This document shows, piece after piece, positions 22,700 to 32,855 of a stretch of DNA of 64,000 bases. The notes beneath the pieces were generated by a model, which was not told the origin of the DNA, made no database searches, and saw only the letters and a program-made list of their open reading frames with translations. The stretch is from Xiphydria camelus (lineage: Eukaryota > Arthropoda > Insecta > Hymenoptera > Xiphydriidae): positions 11,546,951 to 11,610,950 of the forward strand of contig OY783194.1 in the NCBI GenBank assembly GCA_963678675.1, read 5' to 3'. The position numbers were made by a program, and so were the translations under genes. How positions within the stretch are numbered: position 1 is the first letter of the stretch; each line of letters begins with the position of its first letter.

Positions 22700-23323
22700 G
22701 AAAGAATATCTACTCGCATCATTCAACTACGATCGACTGGAATGAAACAGTTGCTTCGAGAGGTCCTCAAGAGGTTGGTTCTTGTCTTTTGTATTATATG
22801 AAAAAGTTGGTGAGTTCAAAAAGCCTTATATTTTATTTGGACCAGCGCGGAGGTCAGAACCGCAATATAAAGCTGTCATTGTTATGCAACTACATCATTG
22901 CATCTCCAAATTTTAGCGTGGAAGAGATAGACCACACATTTTTAGTCAGTGGTCATTAATACTTACCTTGCGATCAAGATTTCGGATTAATAGAAAAAGA
23001 GACAAAATTTCATCCTCATATTTTTATACCTAAAGAATGGCAAGCGGTAATCAGAAATGCGCGCTAGGAAGAAAAATCCCTTTACGGTCATAGAAATGAA
23101 AAAATCAGATTTTATTTCCACTAAAGCACTTGAACGTAACCAACAGAAAAATTTCGGAAACCAGAACCAAGGTAGAGTAGCTTAAAATCCAATGGTTACA
23201 GTTCAGAAAAGAATCACCTTATACGATTCAGTATAAATATTCAAATAGAGATCTCTATTTTGACACAGTTGACATAAGTAAAAGGAAATCAACTTCACCG
23301 GAAAATAAACTCCCATTGTTGTA
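22700..23323 (+). pseudogene. Second copy of the SGH...DFGLIE family protein, longer at the 5' side
   Basis: Conceptual frame: WNETVASRGPQEVGSCLLYY, then KSLIFYLDQRGGQNRNIKLS, then EEIDHTFLVSGH, a stop, YLPCDQDFGLIEKETKFH, PHIFIPKEWQAVIRNAR and breaks thereafter. The GGQNRN and DHTFLVSGH blocks are what I remember as conserved in this repeat-borne insect protein family. The segment before 22873 has no counterpart in the left arm, whereas the remainder mirrors 10748-11208. At least three frame breaks make it inactive. No biochemical function is known to me. Confidence 0.5.
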
Positions 23324-24150
23324 TCCTACCAAATCATATCATTATCGACTTAATAGAATACTGATTCCGAAATGAAGCAATGAACATATCTATCAAAAGA
23401 TACGCGGAGTAAAATAGCCTCTCAAGTCTCGGCGTCAGACAGTCGCTTCGCTTTCTTTAGTCCTTGGCGCGAGCCTCTATTGATGCTCTTGATTACTAAT
23501 TGTCGTTTGTGCGTAAGTCTCGGTGGAATGTGCCACGAAAGATAATAATAGGAATACCTTATAAAACTGAGGGTATTGTAGAGAAAGGTATATTTTAAAT
23601 AGGAAACACTATTGTAACTTTAAAATAACATTAATAAAACTCGGAGTAATAAGTTAAATTATAGTACATTAGTGCTTCGTTTCATTAACATAAAGTTATA
23701 ATTTTCCACTCGACGCGAATTAAACGTTAGATTACATAACTACTATAAGTTACGTACACCAAAGTTTCCTGATTGAAAGCTTTCGAGACGCTACCGCAGA
23801 AGTTGCGGTATTGAAATACCTTAGAGGGGGGGGGGGGGGGGGGTACCTTATATATTGTAGTCATCAGAATGCAAGATGGAATCGATATCGCACAATACAA
23901 GGCGAGTGCAATTGCAAGTGAGAATTTGATTTCATCATCGGAAGATTCATAAGAGTGTACCTCTCACGTATTCTTTACCTCGATAGGAACTTTCTTTATA
24001 TTCAAAATATGGTAGAGCGATACTCTTGTGCACCAAAATTCTCGATTGCACTCGCATGATTGTTGTGACATAAAAGATCTCATCTATCTGATGTGTATTT
24101 ACATACTAGTTCAGCTATATACGTATATATACCAGTAATTATATTGATAA
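23324..24150. other. Unique sequence with a G18 run, no gene
   Basis: I see nothing coding. A homopolymer run of 18 G occupies 23826-23843. Confidence 0.5.
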
Positions 24151-24152
24151 AT

Positions 24153-24409
24153 ACAGGGTGGACCATCTGTTGGTTTCCTTTTGAAATTACTATCAAAACT
24201 ACACCGTTTAATATTTTTAAATGATTGTTGCTTTATTAAAGAGAATACAGCTTCCGATTATGTATGGAAAACAAATTCATTCAAATGGCTGTCGCGGCTT
24301 ACTTGACAGTAGCCCATACCTACCTAAACCTATTGTTCTAAACGCGGATTCTTATTTCTTAAATATCTATACTTCCGCATATTTTCTTGCAAGTCTAACA
24401 AGGAAATCC
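24153..24409 (+). repeat. Truncated CAGGGTG-type repeat end
   Basis: TACAGGGTGGACCATCTGTT at 24152 resembles the ends of the TA-target MITEs, but no mirror end is found before the next repeat starts at about 24405. Confidence 0.35.
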
Positions 24410-24741
24410 CGCGAGGCCGTCTTCTCCGATCTTGATGAAACTCCGTAAGTTTGAAATTTATCCAAATATAAGAGACCCCTATTTTTTATAGCAGCCCAAT
24501 TTTGGTTTAAGGGGGTCAAACGGATCCCCAAAATTTGACCCCCCTTGAGTTATCCCCGAAACGAAGCGAGGTAGATGAAAACTTTAAATATATGAGTTGT
24601 TTGGTTTCTTAGTACAATAAAATGCCATAAAAAGATTTTGGAAAAAGATATTTTTTGGGGAAAAACAAATTTTGTTTAATTCAATTTTTCAAAATATTGC
24701 TTTGGTCATGTGAACGAAAATGTAGGAAATTTTATTACAAA
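24405..24741 (+). repeat. Unclassified repeat U, copy 1
   Basis: It starts at GAGGCCG and carries GATCTTGATGAAACTCC, AAGGGGGTCAAACGGA, TTTGACCCCCCTTGAG and GTTGTTTGGTT. The same order occurs at 52253-52680 (plus), 53470-53695 (minus) and partly at 28737-28850 (minus). It ends where a Helitron 3' end begins (24742). Confidence 0.75.
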
Positions 24742-24835
24742 CTAGTCGTACACTGCTATGCGTTGCTGTGGCTCAGTCTAGTTAAATGAAAAAGAAAGAA
24801 AAGAGGAAGCGTACGTTTCTAATATGTATGTTTAA

Positions 24836-26862
24836 TTTCACAATACTTGTGGGTATCCAATATTTATCGTTGTTCCATTGTTTGTGCAGATATAGAGATT
24901 GTCTAGTTTGCCGACTCTAGAACACGCAACATATAATTGCCCATGTGAGAAGCAATCCGTGTTAAAATCTAAACCGCACAATTTTAAAGATTGGCCCACT
25001 CTGAGCTTTGTTGATGGTGATTGCAAACGCCAATCGAATTGGGAATTGCAATCTCTTAAATTGAAATGGTACATCTGTTGGAATCATAGGAATGCGAGGA
25101 ATGAGGACATCTTCACCTTTGAAAGGTCCCGTCAAGATTGTTGCTTCTACGACGTTGCTCATTAACTGTTTTACTGCAGGCCGCGTGCCGTTGCAAAGTT
25201 TTGGCTGGTTGATATTTCGCAACATGATAATTGGTACGCCGATTTTCAATTGCAATACATGTAGTGGCATCCCTGGCAGATCGAGTGAATTCGAAAATTC
25301 TATTGGATAACACAGGTTTACAAAAAAAAAAGTCTGGACTATTTGACCGGACCATGGTATTCCGAGGTATTTTTGCGTCCTGAATCCGATCCCGAGGTCA
25401 TCTGAGCCCCATCACGTCAGAAAAACGAGATTTGCAACGAGAAGGTTGCCACTGCAGACGCACACATTTTTGACTCATGTTCTGCATGCTATTTCATAGG
25501 GCCGATTGTACACGAACAATCGGCTTTACAGAAGGGTCTTTATTGTTCGGATACAAACAATGTTCCCAAGAAGTCCCCTAACATGGTGCGAAATTTCAGA
25601 CGAATGGGTTGAGCAGTTCTCGAGATATGGAAGTTTTCCGTCAAGTTTCTGCGTCTTGGCAGGGAGCCAAGTTAAACTCGTGAGTTGGTAAGATTCCTTC
25701 GTCAACTTACAGCAAATTTGTGCCGTCCAATTATGTTGATTGTAATGTCTTTGAAAAGGGCAAAAGCCCGTGAAATAAATAAATAAGGAAATTGGACTGC
25801 CCTGAGCAGCACCCAGAGCATGACTCCAAGGTTCTAAGGCCATTAGGGTCAGTGCTGGGTTCACTGTCAATATGTCACAGTGAACGGATCGCCGGAATTG
25901 GATGCCTTGACAGGGACATCGTAATCCGCGAGATACAACGATCATGGCAACATTTAATCCACCGGGGTGGTTCTGTGATAGTCCCGGTCGAGATTTAGGA
26001 CTCCATTCCAATGTTTGGAAGGTATTCAAGACCTAAACAGCTACCCTCCAACTCAACAGGTCACTTGAGAAATTGTCCCGGGTCCAGTTCCAAAAAATGG
26101 TCATTTTAACCTCTAAATGACCTTGAAATCTCGTTTTTCTGACGTGATGGGGCTCAGATGACCTCGGGATCGGATTCAGGACGCAAAAATACCTCGGAAT
26201 ACCATGGTCCGGTCAAATAGTCCGGATTTTTTTTTTTTTTTTTGTAAACCTGTGTAATTAACCGTTTCATCTGCTTCCACAACAGTGTCGACTTATATGT
26301 GACTGCCTCGCTTTGAATGTTGAACTGAATAATATTGTTAAGTTCGTAGACGTCTTTGTTATTGGCTGCAAGAATAGCTCGTTCACTCAGCCAATCATGA
26401 TTCTTATAATTGGTTTGAATATTTGGAAATACTTTTTCAACCAATTCTTCTTTTGATGTCACTAAATTGCAGAAGTTATGAAGCAATGAAATTCGTCCTG
26501 AGGTCAGATCAACCGGCACCTTTCCATTCCCAATTTCCAGCAATTGATGTGAGAATATCTCAGCTGATCGATCGATTTGCAGCTGGACACGCATATTTGT
26601 AGTTAATTTTAACGTCTTTACGTGTCGCCACAAAGTAGAGTATTTCGGGCAAGCATTTATTTCGTCCACTGGTGTCGATCAAGGAATTACAGGTAATGTT
26701 TGCCTGAGAAATCTCCTGCAAGCAATATTAATGCGTTTCCCCAAATGGTCTGATGTTTCTACGCAAATCTTGCAATGATCGTTGAAGAGCCTCGAGCGAT
26801 TTTTTGTGCGCCATTATGCATTCATCCCAAACAATAAGTTTGCATACCACCGTTGTCTGGTG
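24836..26862 (-). pseudogene. Helitron PIF1-like helicase, C-terminal ~two thirds
   Basis: From 26862: VVCKLIVWDECIMAHKKSLE (motif II, DEC/DEAH-like), ALQRSLQDLRRNIRPFG, a break, LAGDF-like remnants, LWRHVKTLKLTTNMRVQLQ, then NGKVPVD, and a 1-nt shift before DTVVEADETVNY. The 944-bp insertion follows. After it come [74 protein letters not shown] and HGQLYVACSRVG, with the stop at 24838. Motifs II, III, V and VI are recognisable; Walker A and the Rep domain are missing. Small shifts and stops show that it is dead. It would have unwound DNA during rolling-circle transposition. Confidence 0.85.
25311..26254. mobile_element. CACAG-ended non-autonomous element inserted in the Helitron helicase
   Basis: The ends CACAGGTTTAC and GTAAACCTGTG belong to ~120-bp TIRs (25311-25432 and 26127-26254) and are flanked by TAA (25308-25310 and 26255-26257). 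Removing the element plus one TAA restores the helicase reading V-N-Y-P-I-E across the junction, so both borders are exact. An A-run lies just inside each end. The internal ~690 bp has no recognisable product. CACAG ends with a 3-bp duplication fit the CACTA branch of CMC transposons. Confidence 0.85.
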
Positions 26863-26864
26863 AG

Positions 26865-27030
26865 TAAGTGCTTGAGCTAATATTCCGCACGACGCGACAG
26901 GACCATCTATGGCCGAGGTGGGACGAAATTTGCGAAACTGTGAGGAGTAATTTTGAAAAAAATGAAATAATGCAGCAATTAAATCTAACGTATGAGTTGC
27001 CTTGCTCTTTTAAAAATTATATAATTACCT
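26865..27030 (+). pseudogene. Repeat U-associated small protein fragment, copy 1
   Basis: Conceptual frame LELIFRTT..., then after a shift GPSMAEVGRNLRNCEE. The same protein tail is read at 53210-53060 (minus) and 53199-53312 (plus). The family is unknown to me. It abuts the truncated Helitron at 26862. Confidence 0.4.
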
Positions 27031-27346
27031 CCGCACAAACGAAGAATAATTTAAACGAATTAACAATCGTATTTATTAATAAGATTTCTGAACAATTTTG
27101 TGTTGAGCTCTATTACATTTTAATGACGTCCAATTCTTTTAAATTCTTCTATTCTTCTTCTGCATATGTTTATATTCGTCTGTTTCTCACAATAGTGAAT
27201 TCGACTCGTGCCTTCGTTATTCATTTAACCTATTCGTTTTAATATTCCTGTTTAATAATAATATCAGAGGTTCATATATTCGATTGAATTCGACGTAGGG
27301 AATACACGTGATTATATCTGATTCGAATGATTTCGTCTGTAAATTC
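27031..27346. other. AT-rich sequence without recognised feature
   Basis: It continues the 3' part of repeat U-like sequence (TGCTCTTTTAAAAATTATA, also near 53345) and then has nothing recognisable. Confidence 0.4.
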
Positions 27347-27348
27347 TA

Positions 27349-27588
27349 GGATGCCCGGGAAAAAGAGTATAAGTCAAAAAATGGTCAATATGAGATAAAT
27401 CGCTTTCTTCTACTTTCCTAGAGATATTTGGGTGCTACATGCATTTAACGGTTATTATGAGAAGTGTTATTTTCATTTTATACATTTTTTCAACAGTTTG
27501 TGTTTCAATACATACAATACAATAAACAAATAAAGGTGTTTTCTGAGCAATACCATTTTTTGACTTGTACTCTTTTTCCCGAGCATCC
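27349..27588. mobile_element. MITE with GGATGC ends, TA target
   Basis: TA|GGATGCCCGGGAAAAAGAGT and its near complement ACTCTTTTTCCCGAGCATCC|TA form ~40-bp TIRs. The joined target AAATTCTAGAATTT is itself a palindrome. It is non-coding. Confidence 0.7.
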
Positions 27589-27590
27589 TA

Positions 27591-27949
27591 GAATTTATAA
27601 TCAATACGATCGGTTCGAATTCAGAAATTAAATTCAATTTGAATACCTTTTCGTTTGTTGGGCTGCTATAATTTAGAGATAAATAAGTGTAGTCTATTTT
27701 TTCCATTTTATTTTGGTACTATTCAGCTGATTATGTTTGCAGAGAGAAAGCTACCGTATTCTGATGAAAGACATTTCCACACACACTAATGAATAATGAT
27801 AATGCGTGTCCTCAATTTTACAAATTATGTTTAGATCGTATAATAATAGTACAGTTATTAATAATGGAAAAAGCTTACCTAGATATATAAGAATAATTGT
27901 AATATAAAGCACTTTTATATTTGAACCTACGATTTTCTATCCCGTCACT
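27591..27949. other. Sequence without recognised feature
   Basis: No convincing frame or repeat is visible. Confidence 0.4.
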
Positions 27950-28080
27950 GCCATTGGTAGTGCGCTCAAATGTAAAAGTTAAAAATTTGGAAAGCTGTAA
28001 GAGGGAAACATATTTTATCATACATGGCTGAATTTGTAATAAAATTTTCTATATTTTCGTCTGCATGACTAAATCAATAG
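27950..28080 (-). repeat. Repeat U tail, minus strand
   Basis: The minus strand matches the U tail at about 52555-52690: AATTTTATTACAAATTCA, then TGTTTCCCTC and finally GGCAGTGACGGGATAG. Confidence 0.6.
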
Positions 28081-28117
28081 TTCGAGAAATAGTACTAAAT
28101 CGATAGTTCGACAGGTT

Positions 28118-28163
28118 GCATTATTTGATGGCCAAGTACCATTTATATAGAATTGGTACTTGG
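28118..28163. repeat. Short perfect hairpin
   Basis: TTGATGGCCAAGTACCA and its complement TGGTACTTGGCCATCAA are separated by about 11 bp. No other signal suggests a specific RNA. Confidence 0.6.
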
Positions 28164-28279
28164 CCATCAATATCTGCCATCTTGAAACAAACAATAAACA
28201 GTAAATTTCTACTTGTTACGACCACTCTCTCTCAACTTATTTACACGACAACGTAAAACGCACTACTGACTCCCGCACA

Positions 28280-28480
28280 GTTCGCCGTCAGGCGCAATTC
28301 CCACAGAACTGGCGCATGGTGGTGGCGTGGAACGGGCATTTGCCACCTCCATGTTAGTCTATGAGGCAATACAGACAGAAGTGGCGTGGCACAGGCGTGG
28401 TTCTTCATAGGCTTAAATGCAAGTGGCAAATGCCCGTTCCGCGCCACCTCCACGCTCCAGTTCTGTAGGAATTGCGCCTT
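28280..28480. mobile_element. Palindromic MITE with AGGCGCAATTCC ends
   Basis: AGGCGCAATTCCCACAGAAC at the left and GTTCTGTAGGAATTGCGCCT at the right are mirror ends. Further in, GAACGGGCATTTGCCACCTC pairs with its complement. GC content is higher than the surroundings. No target duplication is evident. Confidence 0.6.
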
Positions 28481-28736
28481 AGAATTGTTCAGACGGGTCT
28501 AAGGTAGTCTACGTAACTTTCAGTGCGTGGAGCACTGCGCAAGATTGAGATCAGCGGCGTGCATCAAAATTTATAATAAATTTGTGTTTTCAACTACAAA
28601 TACGTTTTCCACTATATTTATGGCAAATACAAACTCTGTAAGTAGCTAATTTCAACTTAAATCATAGTTGGTACCCGGGTACCTGCAGCGACATTAGAAA
28701 GTTTTTTTTTCCCACTCACATAAAGGTTAAACCAAA

Positions 28737-28850
28737 ATTAGGCAGCTACACAAAAATAGGGATCTCTTATTTTTCGATAAACTTCAAAAGGGAGTTTCAT
28801 CAAGATCGGAGGCGACGGCCTCGAGGAGTTTCCTTGTTAGTCGACTGTCT
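28737..28850 (-). repeat. Repeat U head, minus strand, truncated
   Basis: On the minus strand it reads CTCGAGGCCGTC, GATCTTGATGAAACTCC and TTTATCGAAAAATAAGAGA, as in the other U copies, then diverges. Confidence 0.65.
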
Positions 28851-28871
28851 ATATAATTTGACATAAATGTG

Positions 28872-29009
28872 AGGAGTATCGAACTCAATTGTTTTCCACA
28901 GAACCTATGTAATCTTATCTTTAGGCATAGACAATGGAATTAGTTGAAATGGATAGTTCTCGCTGTCACACTGAGCTTTTGTGGAAAACAAGAAATTGAG
29001 TTCGATACT
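28872..29009. mobile_element. Small palindromic MITE
   Basis: GGAGTATCGAACTCAATT and AATTGAGTTCGATACTCC, then GTTTTCCACA and TGTGGAAAAC, form the arms. It is non-coding. Confidence 0.55.
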
Positions 29010-29820
29010 CCCCACTATTGCATCGATAAGCGCATTTATGAACTATATGTAAGTTTCGTGGTATTTCCTCGGAGGAAACAGGCAGCTACAGGAAATAATT
29101 AGGAATTGACGCCGCGGAGCATCCTCCGGGGCGGAAAGAAGCCCGAATTCGCCGTAAGTACCTTAAAACCCTAAAAACGATGTACATTTATGCAGCTATC
29201 GAAGTGTCAAAGCCGTTTGTCCATATTTCATAAACGACTGATTCGTTTTTAGACGACTTTATTCCACATTTTTTTCATATCTCCTAGTAAATTATATACA
29301 GAGCAATTTTCAGGATAGAGGTCATAGATAGTAGGCTATGTGGCGTTTTGCATATTATAAGTTGTACGCTACTGGTCCGTGGACGCTTTATAATTCGCCG
29401 CGGCGGCATGCAGTGCCCGGCAAATGCTTCGAAAGAAGATCCCTAGGGTCTGAGTCAGACGATCAGACAGTAGGAATCTTCTCCCAAAACGGTTGGTGAA
29501 CGCTGCTTGCACGTCGCCACAATCAATCATCGAGGTGCAGGCCGTGTCCAGCTGTGTCTAATTGCCTATAGTCTTTCAAGCGCCGCGTAATATACCATGT
29601 GTACAAGTATGAAATGCGGATTTCAGACAACAGATGCGCACGAATGCAGTTTGTGCTATAAAAATTTAACACTGCGCCATTTTGTTATGTCATCAACAAG
29701 TGTCAGATGCACATGAGTGATAAACCGGAAAAGTGTGTGCGTAGTGTTGTGTTATTTTGTTCAATATATATGTCGAAATTTATACCGTTTATACCGCATT
29801 CGCGGATAGTATTAATTTTT
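29010..29820. other. GC-richer sequence without recognised gene
   Basis: Nothing is recognisable except that the last ~170 bp may be the 5' leader of the mariner copy that follows. Confidence 0.4.
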
Positions 29821-29824
29821 TTGT

Positions 29825-30288
29825 CTTCATTTGAAGAAAACTGCTGCTGAATCATACCGATTACTTCAAGAAGCTTATGGTGAAGATGCTCTATCACAAG
29901 ATACATGTCAACGATGGTTTCGGCGTTTCAAAAGTGGTGACTTCGATGTTGTAGACAAGGAACGTGGAAAGTCGCCAAAAAAATATGAAGATGTGAAATT
30001 GCAAGCATTGGTGGACGAAGATCATTCGCAAACACAAAAACAACTCGCCGAGCAATTGGGCGTTAGTCAACAAGCTGTTTCCAGGCCAGAATACCGAAAG
30101 AGGTAACACAAAGTCATTTTTCTTCATGACAATGTTCCATCACGTACGGAAAAACCGGTTCGCGAAACGTTGGAAGCACTCAGCTGGGAAGTTCTACACC
30201 ATGCAGCTTACTCACCAGACTTGGCTCCTTCCGACTACCACTTGTTTGCATCGATGGGTCACGCACTTGCTGAGCAGTCTCATTGAGT
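29825..30288 (+). pseudogene. Mariner transposase with a large internal deletion
   Basis: The N-terminal helix-turn-helix part reads KKTAAESYRLLQEAYGEDAL, QRWFRRFKSGDFDVVDKERG, QKQLAEQLGVSQQAVSR. The frame then jumps to FLHDNVPSRTEKPVRETLEA, HHAAYSPDLAPSDYHLFASM and GHALAEQ before a stop near 30286. HDN is the second and SPDLAPSDYHLF the third catalytic block of mariner (DD34D); about 170 residues with the first Asp are gone. A 1-nt shift accompanies the junction near 30106. It recognised TA sites when active. No intact TIR pair is identified. Confidence 0.8.
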
Positions 30289-30452
30289 ATGAGTATGAGC
30301 ATGAGTATATTTTTCACTTTGCCTTAGTATTTTGGAGAAATAAAACATACCGCTTTCGAATTTACAGGCCATCGGATTTTTCTTATATTTTGGTCGTCTA
30401 CAGAAATCCATGTAGACATTTTATAATACCTTCAACTCTAAGTATACTCTTC

Positions 30453-31218
30453 CAATTCTGTCATTATTATCTATAGAATTGGTTAACACAGATTAATATG
30501 GTTTCTTAATTTCTACGTAGAGTAAGTTCGGTATATTTTAAATAGTGAAATGCTGGATATGATTGTGTTATTTATAATTTGTTACAGAAATAAACGTGCT
30601 GCTGTTCAATTCTATCCAGAAGGACTCCAAATCGTATGCGAACCCGAGGGGATTTCTTTCGAACGTCGAAAGATCTCGATAAGATACAGCTCGATAAGAT
30701 TGTACCTGTGAGGGCTGAATTATATGGGGTTTTTATAATTATTTTAGGAAATCCCTGAAGAATACAGGTGCAGCAAAATATCGACACTCTCTCTGTGCTA
30801 GAAAAAAATAAGGAATAACCCTCGAACGAGTATTCGGGCTGTGGCAACAGAGGTTAGAATCAGCAAGTCCACGGTTGGGAGGATATTGAAGGATGAAAAT
30901 TTCCATCCATTTAAAGTGACGCACGTCCATGCACTCGAGGCAGCAGATCCAGCTCGCCGAATGAACTAATGCAACTGGTTCTTGGAACAATAAGTGGATG
31001 ATCCCTCGTTCGAAAGAAACCCCCTCAGGTTCGCATACGATTTGAAGTCCTTCTGGATAGAATTGAACACCAGCACGTTTATTTCTGTAACAAATTATAA
31101 ATAACACAATTATATCCAGTATTTCACTATTTGAAATATACCGAACTTACTCTACGTAGAAATTAAGAAACTATATTAATCTGAGTTAATCAATTCTATA
31201 GATAATAATGACAGAATT
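30453..31218. repeat. Snap-back structure around a transposase fragment
   Basis: The arms 30453-30665 and 31007-31218 are 213 and 212 bp and match closely from AATTCTGTCATTATTATCTA to TTTCTTTCGAACG. The 341-bp spacer holds a transposase fragment reading into the right arm. No clear terminal motif is seen at the outer borders. Confidence 0.7.
30817..31006 (+). pseudogene. Tc1/mariner-type transposase fragment (HTH to linker)
   Basis: Frame: IRAVATEVRISKSTVGRILK, DENFHPFKVTHVHALEAADP, ARRMN-stop-CNWFLEQ-stop-VDDPSFER. The ISKST-GRILK helix followed by HP-K and RR--CNWF is a pattern I know from insect Tc1/mariner-like transposases immediately before the first catalytic Asp block. Two in-frame stops are present, and the catalytic region is replaced by the right arm of the snap-back structure. 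Confidence 0.6.
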
Positions 31219-31744
31219 ATTAAAAATGATATGTTTCCTCTTTCGTATTATACTACTATCGCATGTTTCAATTTATATACCGACCTGGCAAACGTGAAGT
31301 GTACATGGGGCATTTGACAAGAAAACGACAAAGCGAAACCCATGGGGGGTCCTGAATTTACTTTATATATTTTTTTTCTTACAGGGTTTTATGTTCTAAA
31401 CATACTCCCAAGTGGATTTTTTTTATTGCCTTTGTTTATACGGGATACATCTCGACAATATTGAAAAATTTGATTTTCAGGGCTAATTTTCGAATAGAAG
31501 AAATGATAATTTCAAAAAACCACATACAAAAAGGTTTTCCTTTTGAATGTACTTTCTGGAAAAAAATATGCGGTATTACCAGTACGGGCAGAAACGAAAA
31601 TAACCACTATTTTTTCATCTCCTGAAAATACGCCATTTTTTATTTCAAGAAAACAAATTTTTAATTAATCTTCAAAGAATTAAAAATTATTTAAGCCGTC
31701 ACACACCATGGAGTGTTGATTTTTCAATGTCTTATGCACTATTT

Positions 31745-31912
31745 TAGAGAAAAAACTGAGTCATTATTTGTTTATGTGCTGGCAGTTGCAGACTTGCTCG
31801 AGCAGCTAATAGCTTAACAGTTCCCCCAATACCATCGACAGGGCCCTTACCGTGCGCTGTGGCAAAAAAATGCCATTCAGCAGCGACGCCAACATCTTTA
31901 AAATGATAATAA
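31745..31912 (-). pseudogene. AEWHFFATxHGKG family fragment, left-arm copy
   Basis: The frame reads KDVGVAAEWHFFATAHGKGP, VDGIGGTVKLLAARASLQL. It is the inverted twin of 32094-32240. From memory this motif is typical of uncharacterised proteins encoded by insect repeats, often with a FCDG-AAQYKN block upstream that is missing here. Inactive fragment. Confidence 0.5.
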
Positions 31913-32093
31913 ATGTTACAACAATTTTTTCAATTTTTTAATTGCTGTGGCGCCCCGTCTTAGAAGTAAATCATCTTTGATGGCATTGGTATAAACGATG
32001 TAACAAAATCATCGATGATTCGATGAATTATCATATTTATTATTGGGCGCCACAGAAATTAAAAAATTAAACAAATTTTTGTAATAGATATTT

Positions 32094-32240
32094 ATTATCA
32101 TTTTGAAGATTTTGGCGTCGCTGCTGAATGGCATTGTTTTGCCACAGCGCACGGCAAGGGCCCTTCCGATGGTATTGGGGGAACTGTTAAGCGATTAGCT
32201 GCTCGAACAAGTCTGCAATTGCCAGCACATAAACAAATAA
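32094..32240 (+). pseudogene. AEWHFFATxHGKG family fragment, right-arm copy
   Basis: The frame reads FEDFGVAAEWHCFATAHGKG, PSDGIGGTVKRLAARTSLQL. It carries F-to-C and V-to-S differences from the left-arm copy, showing independent decay after the inverted duplication. No stop occurs within the conserved block, but the frame is closed soon after. Confidence 0.5.
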
Positions 32241-32699
32241 TGACTCAGTTTTTTCTCTAAAATAGTGCATAAAACATTGAAAAATTAACACTCCATGGTG
32301 TGTGACGGCTTAAAAAATTTGTAATTCTTTGAAGATTAATTAAAAATTTGTTTTCTTGAAATAAAAAATGGCGTATTTTCAGGAGACGAAAAAATAGTGG
32401 TTATTTTCGTTTCTGCCGGTACTGGTAATACCGCATATTTTTTTCCAGAACGTACGTTCAAAAAGAAAACCTTTTTGTGTTTGAAGTTTTCTGAAATTAT
32501 CATTTCTTCTATTCGAAAATTAGCCCTGAAAATCACATTTTTCAATACTGTCGAGAGGTATCCCATATAAACAAAGGCAATAACAAAAATCCACTTGGGA
32601 GTATGTTTAGAACCCAAAACCCTGTAAGAAAAAAAATATATGAAGTAAATTCCCGACCCCCTGGGTTTCGCTTTGTCGTTTTCTAGTGAAATGCCCCAT

Positions 32700-32852
32700 A
32701 TATAGACAAGGACGCTCTTGCACGACTGATGGTAGCAGCTAACCATTGTGTGAGGTTATGTCTGGCCATAAAATGCACCATAAAGTCCTTACCGGGCATC
32801 TTATTGGGAAAAACCGGGTTAATATAGCCCTGTTTATCAAGGTAGCCCTTGA
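32700..32852 (-). pseudogene. Pogo/Tigger-like transposase N-terminal HTH fragment
   Basis: Frame: IKGYLDKQGYINPVFPNKMP, GKDFMVHFMARHNLTQWLAA, TISRARASLS. The YLDKQG...F-NN-PG-DW--SFL-RH-L--R-----SRA-(V/L)S pattern is that of the CENP-B/pogo-type DNA-binding region of DDE_1 transposases. The CACAG element at 32856-36519 interrupts it: the sequence beyond 36522 supplies only a short plausible continuation (NVVRKI). Truncated and inactive. Confidence 0.5.
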
Positions 32853-32855
32853 TTA

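Larger units (their letters stand above)
10748..23323. repeat. Giant palindrome, 12.6 kb
   Basis: The outer inverted segments are 10748-11208 and 22873-23323. The inner arms are 11779-17358 and 17946-22635. Subtracting the Helitron (1466 bp) from the left arm and the 574-bp element plus 3-bp duplication from the right arm leaves 4114 and 4113 bp. The arms differ by scattered substitutions and small indels only. Between the outer and inner segments the two sides differ: left has a mariner remnant and a G-run, right has extra gene sequence. The symmetry axis lies in a TA-flanked MITE. Confidence 0.85.
24742..26862 (-). mobile_element. Helitron, 5'-truncated, minus strand, with nested insertion
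   Basis: The minus-strand 3' terminus is GTACGACTAG followed by host T (plus-strand A at 24741), preceded by a small GCAACGCATAGC hairpin region. This is a canonical Helitron end, landing inside repeat U. The body is the helicase gene, cut off at 26862 within the helicase domain. The element 25311-26254 is nested in it. Confidence 0.8.
31306..32698. repeat. Snap-back structure, 0.65-kb arms, 89-bp spacer
   Basis: The arms 31306-31955 and 32045-32698 begin TGGGGCATTTG and end AAATGCCCCA, and match throughout with minor indels. Both arms contain the same gene fragment pointing outward from the spacer. Arm lengths are 650 and 654 bp. The target duplication is not resolved. Confidence 0.75.

Noticed and set aside
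10748..23323. Palindrome purely as an assembly artefact
   Set aside because: The arms differ by scattered substitutions, balanced small indels and three well-formed one-sided TE insertions or losses. I keep read-level checking as a test because I cannot see reads.
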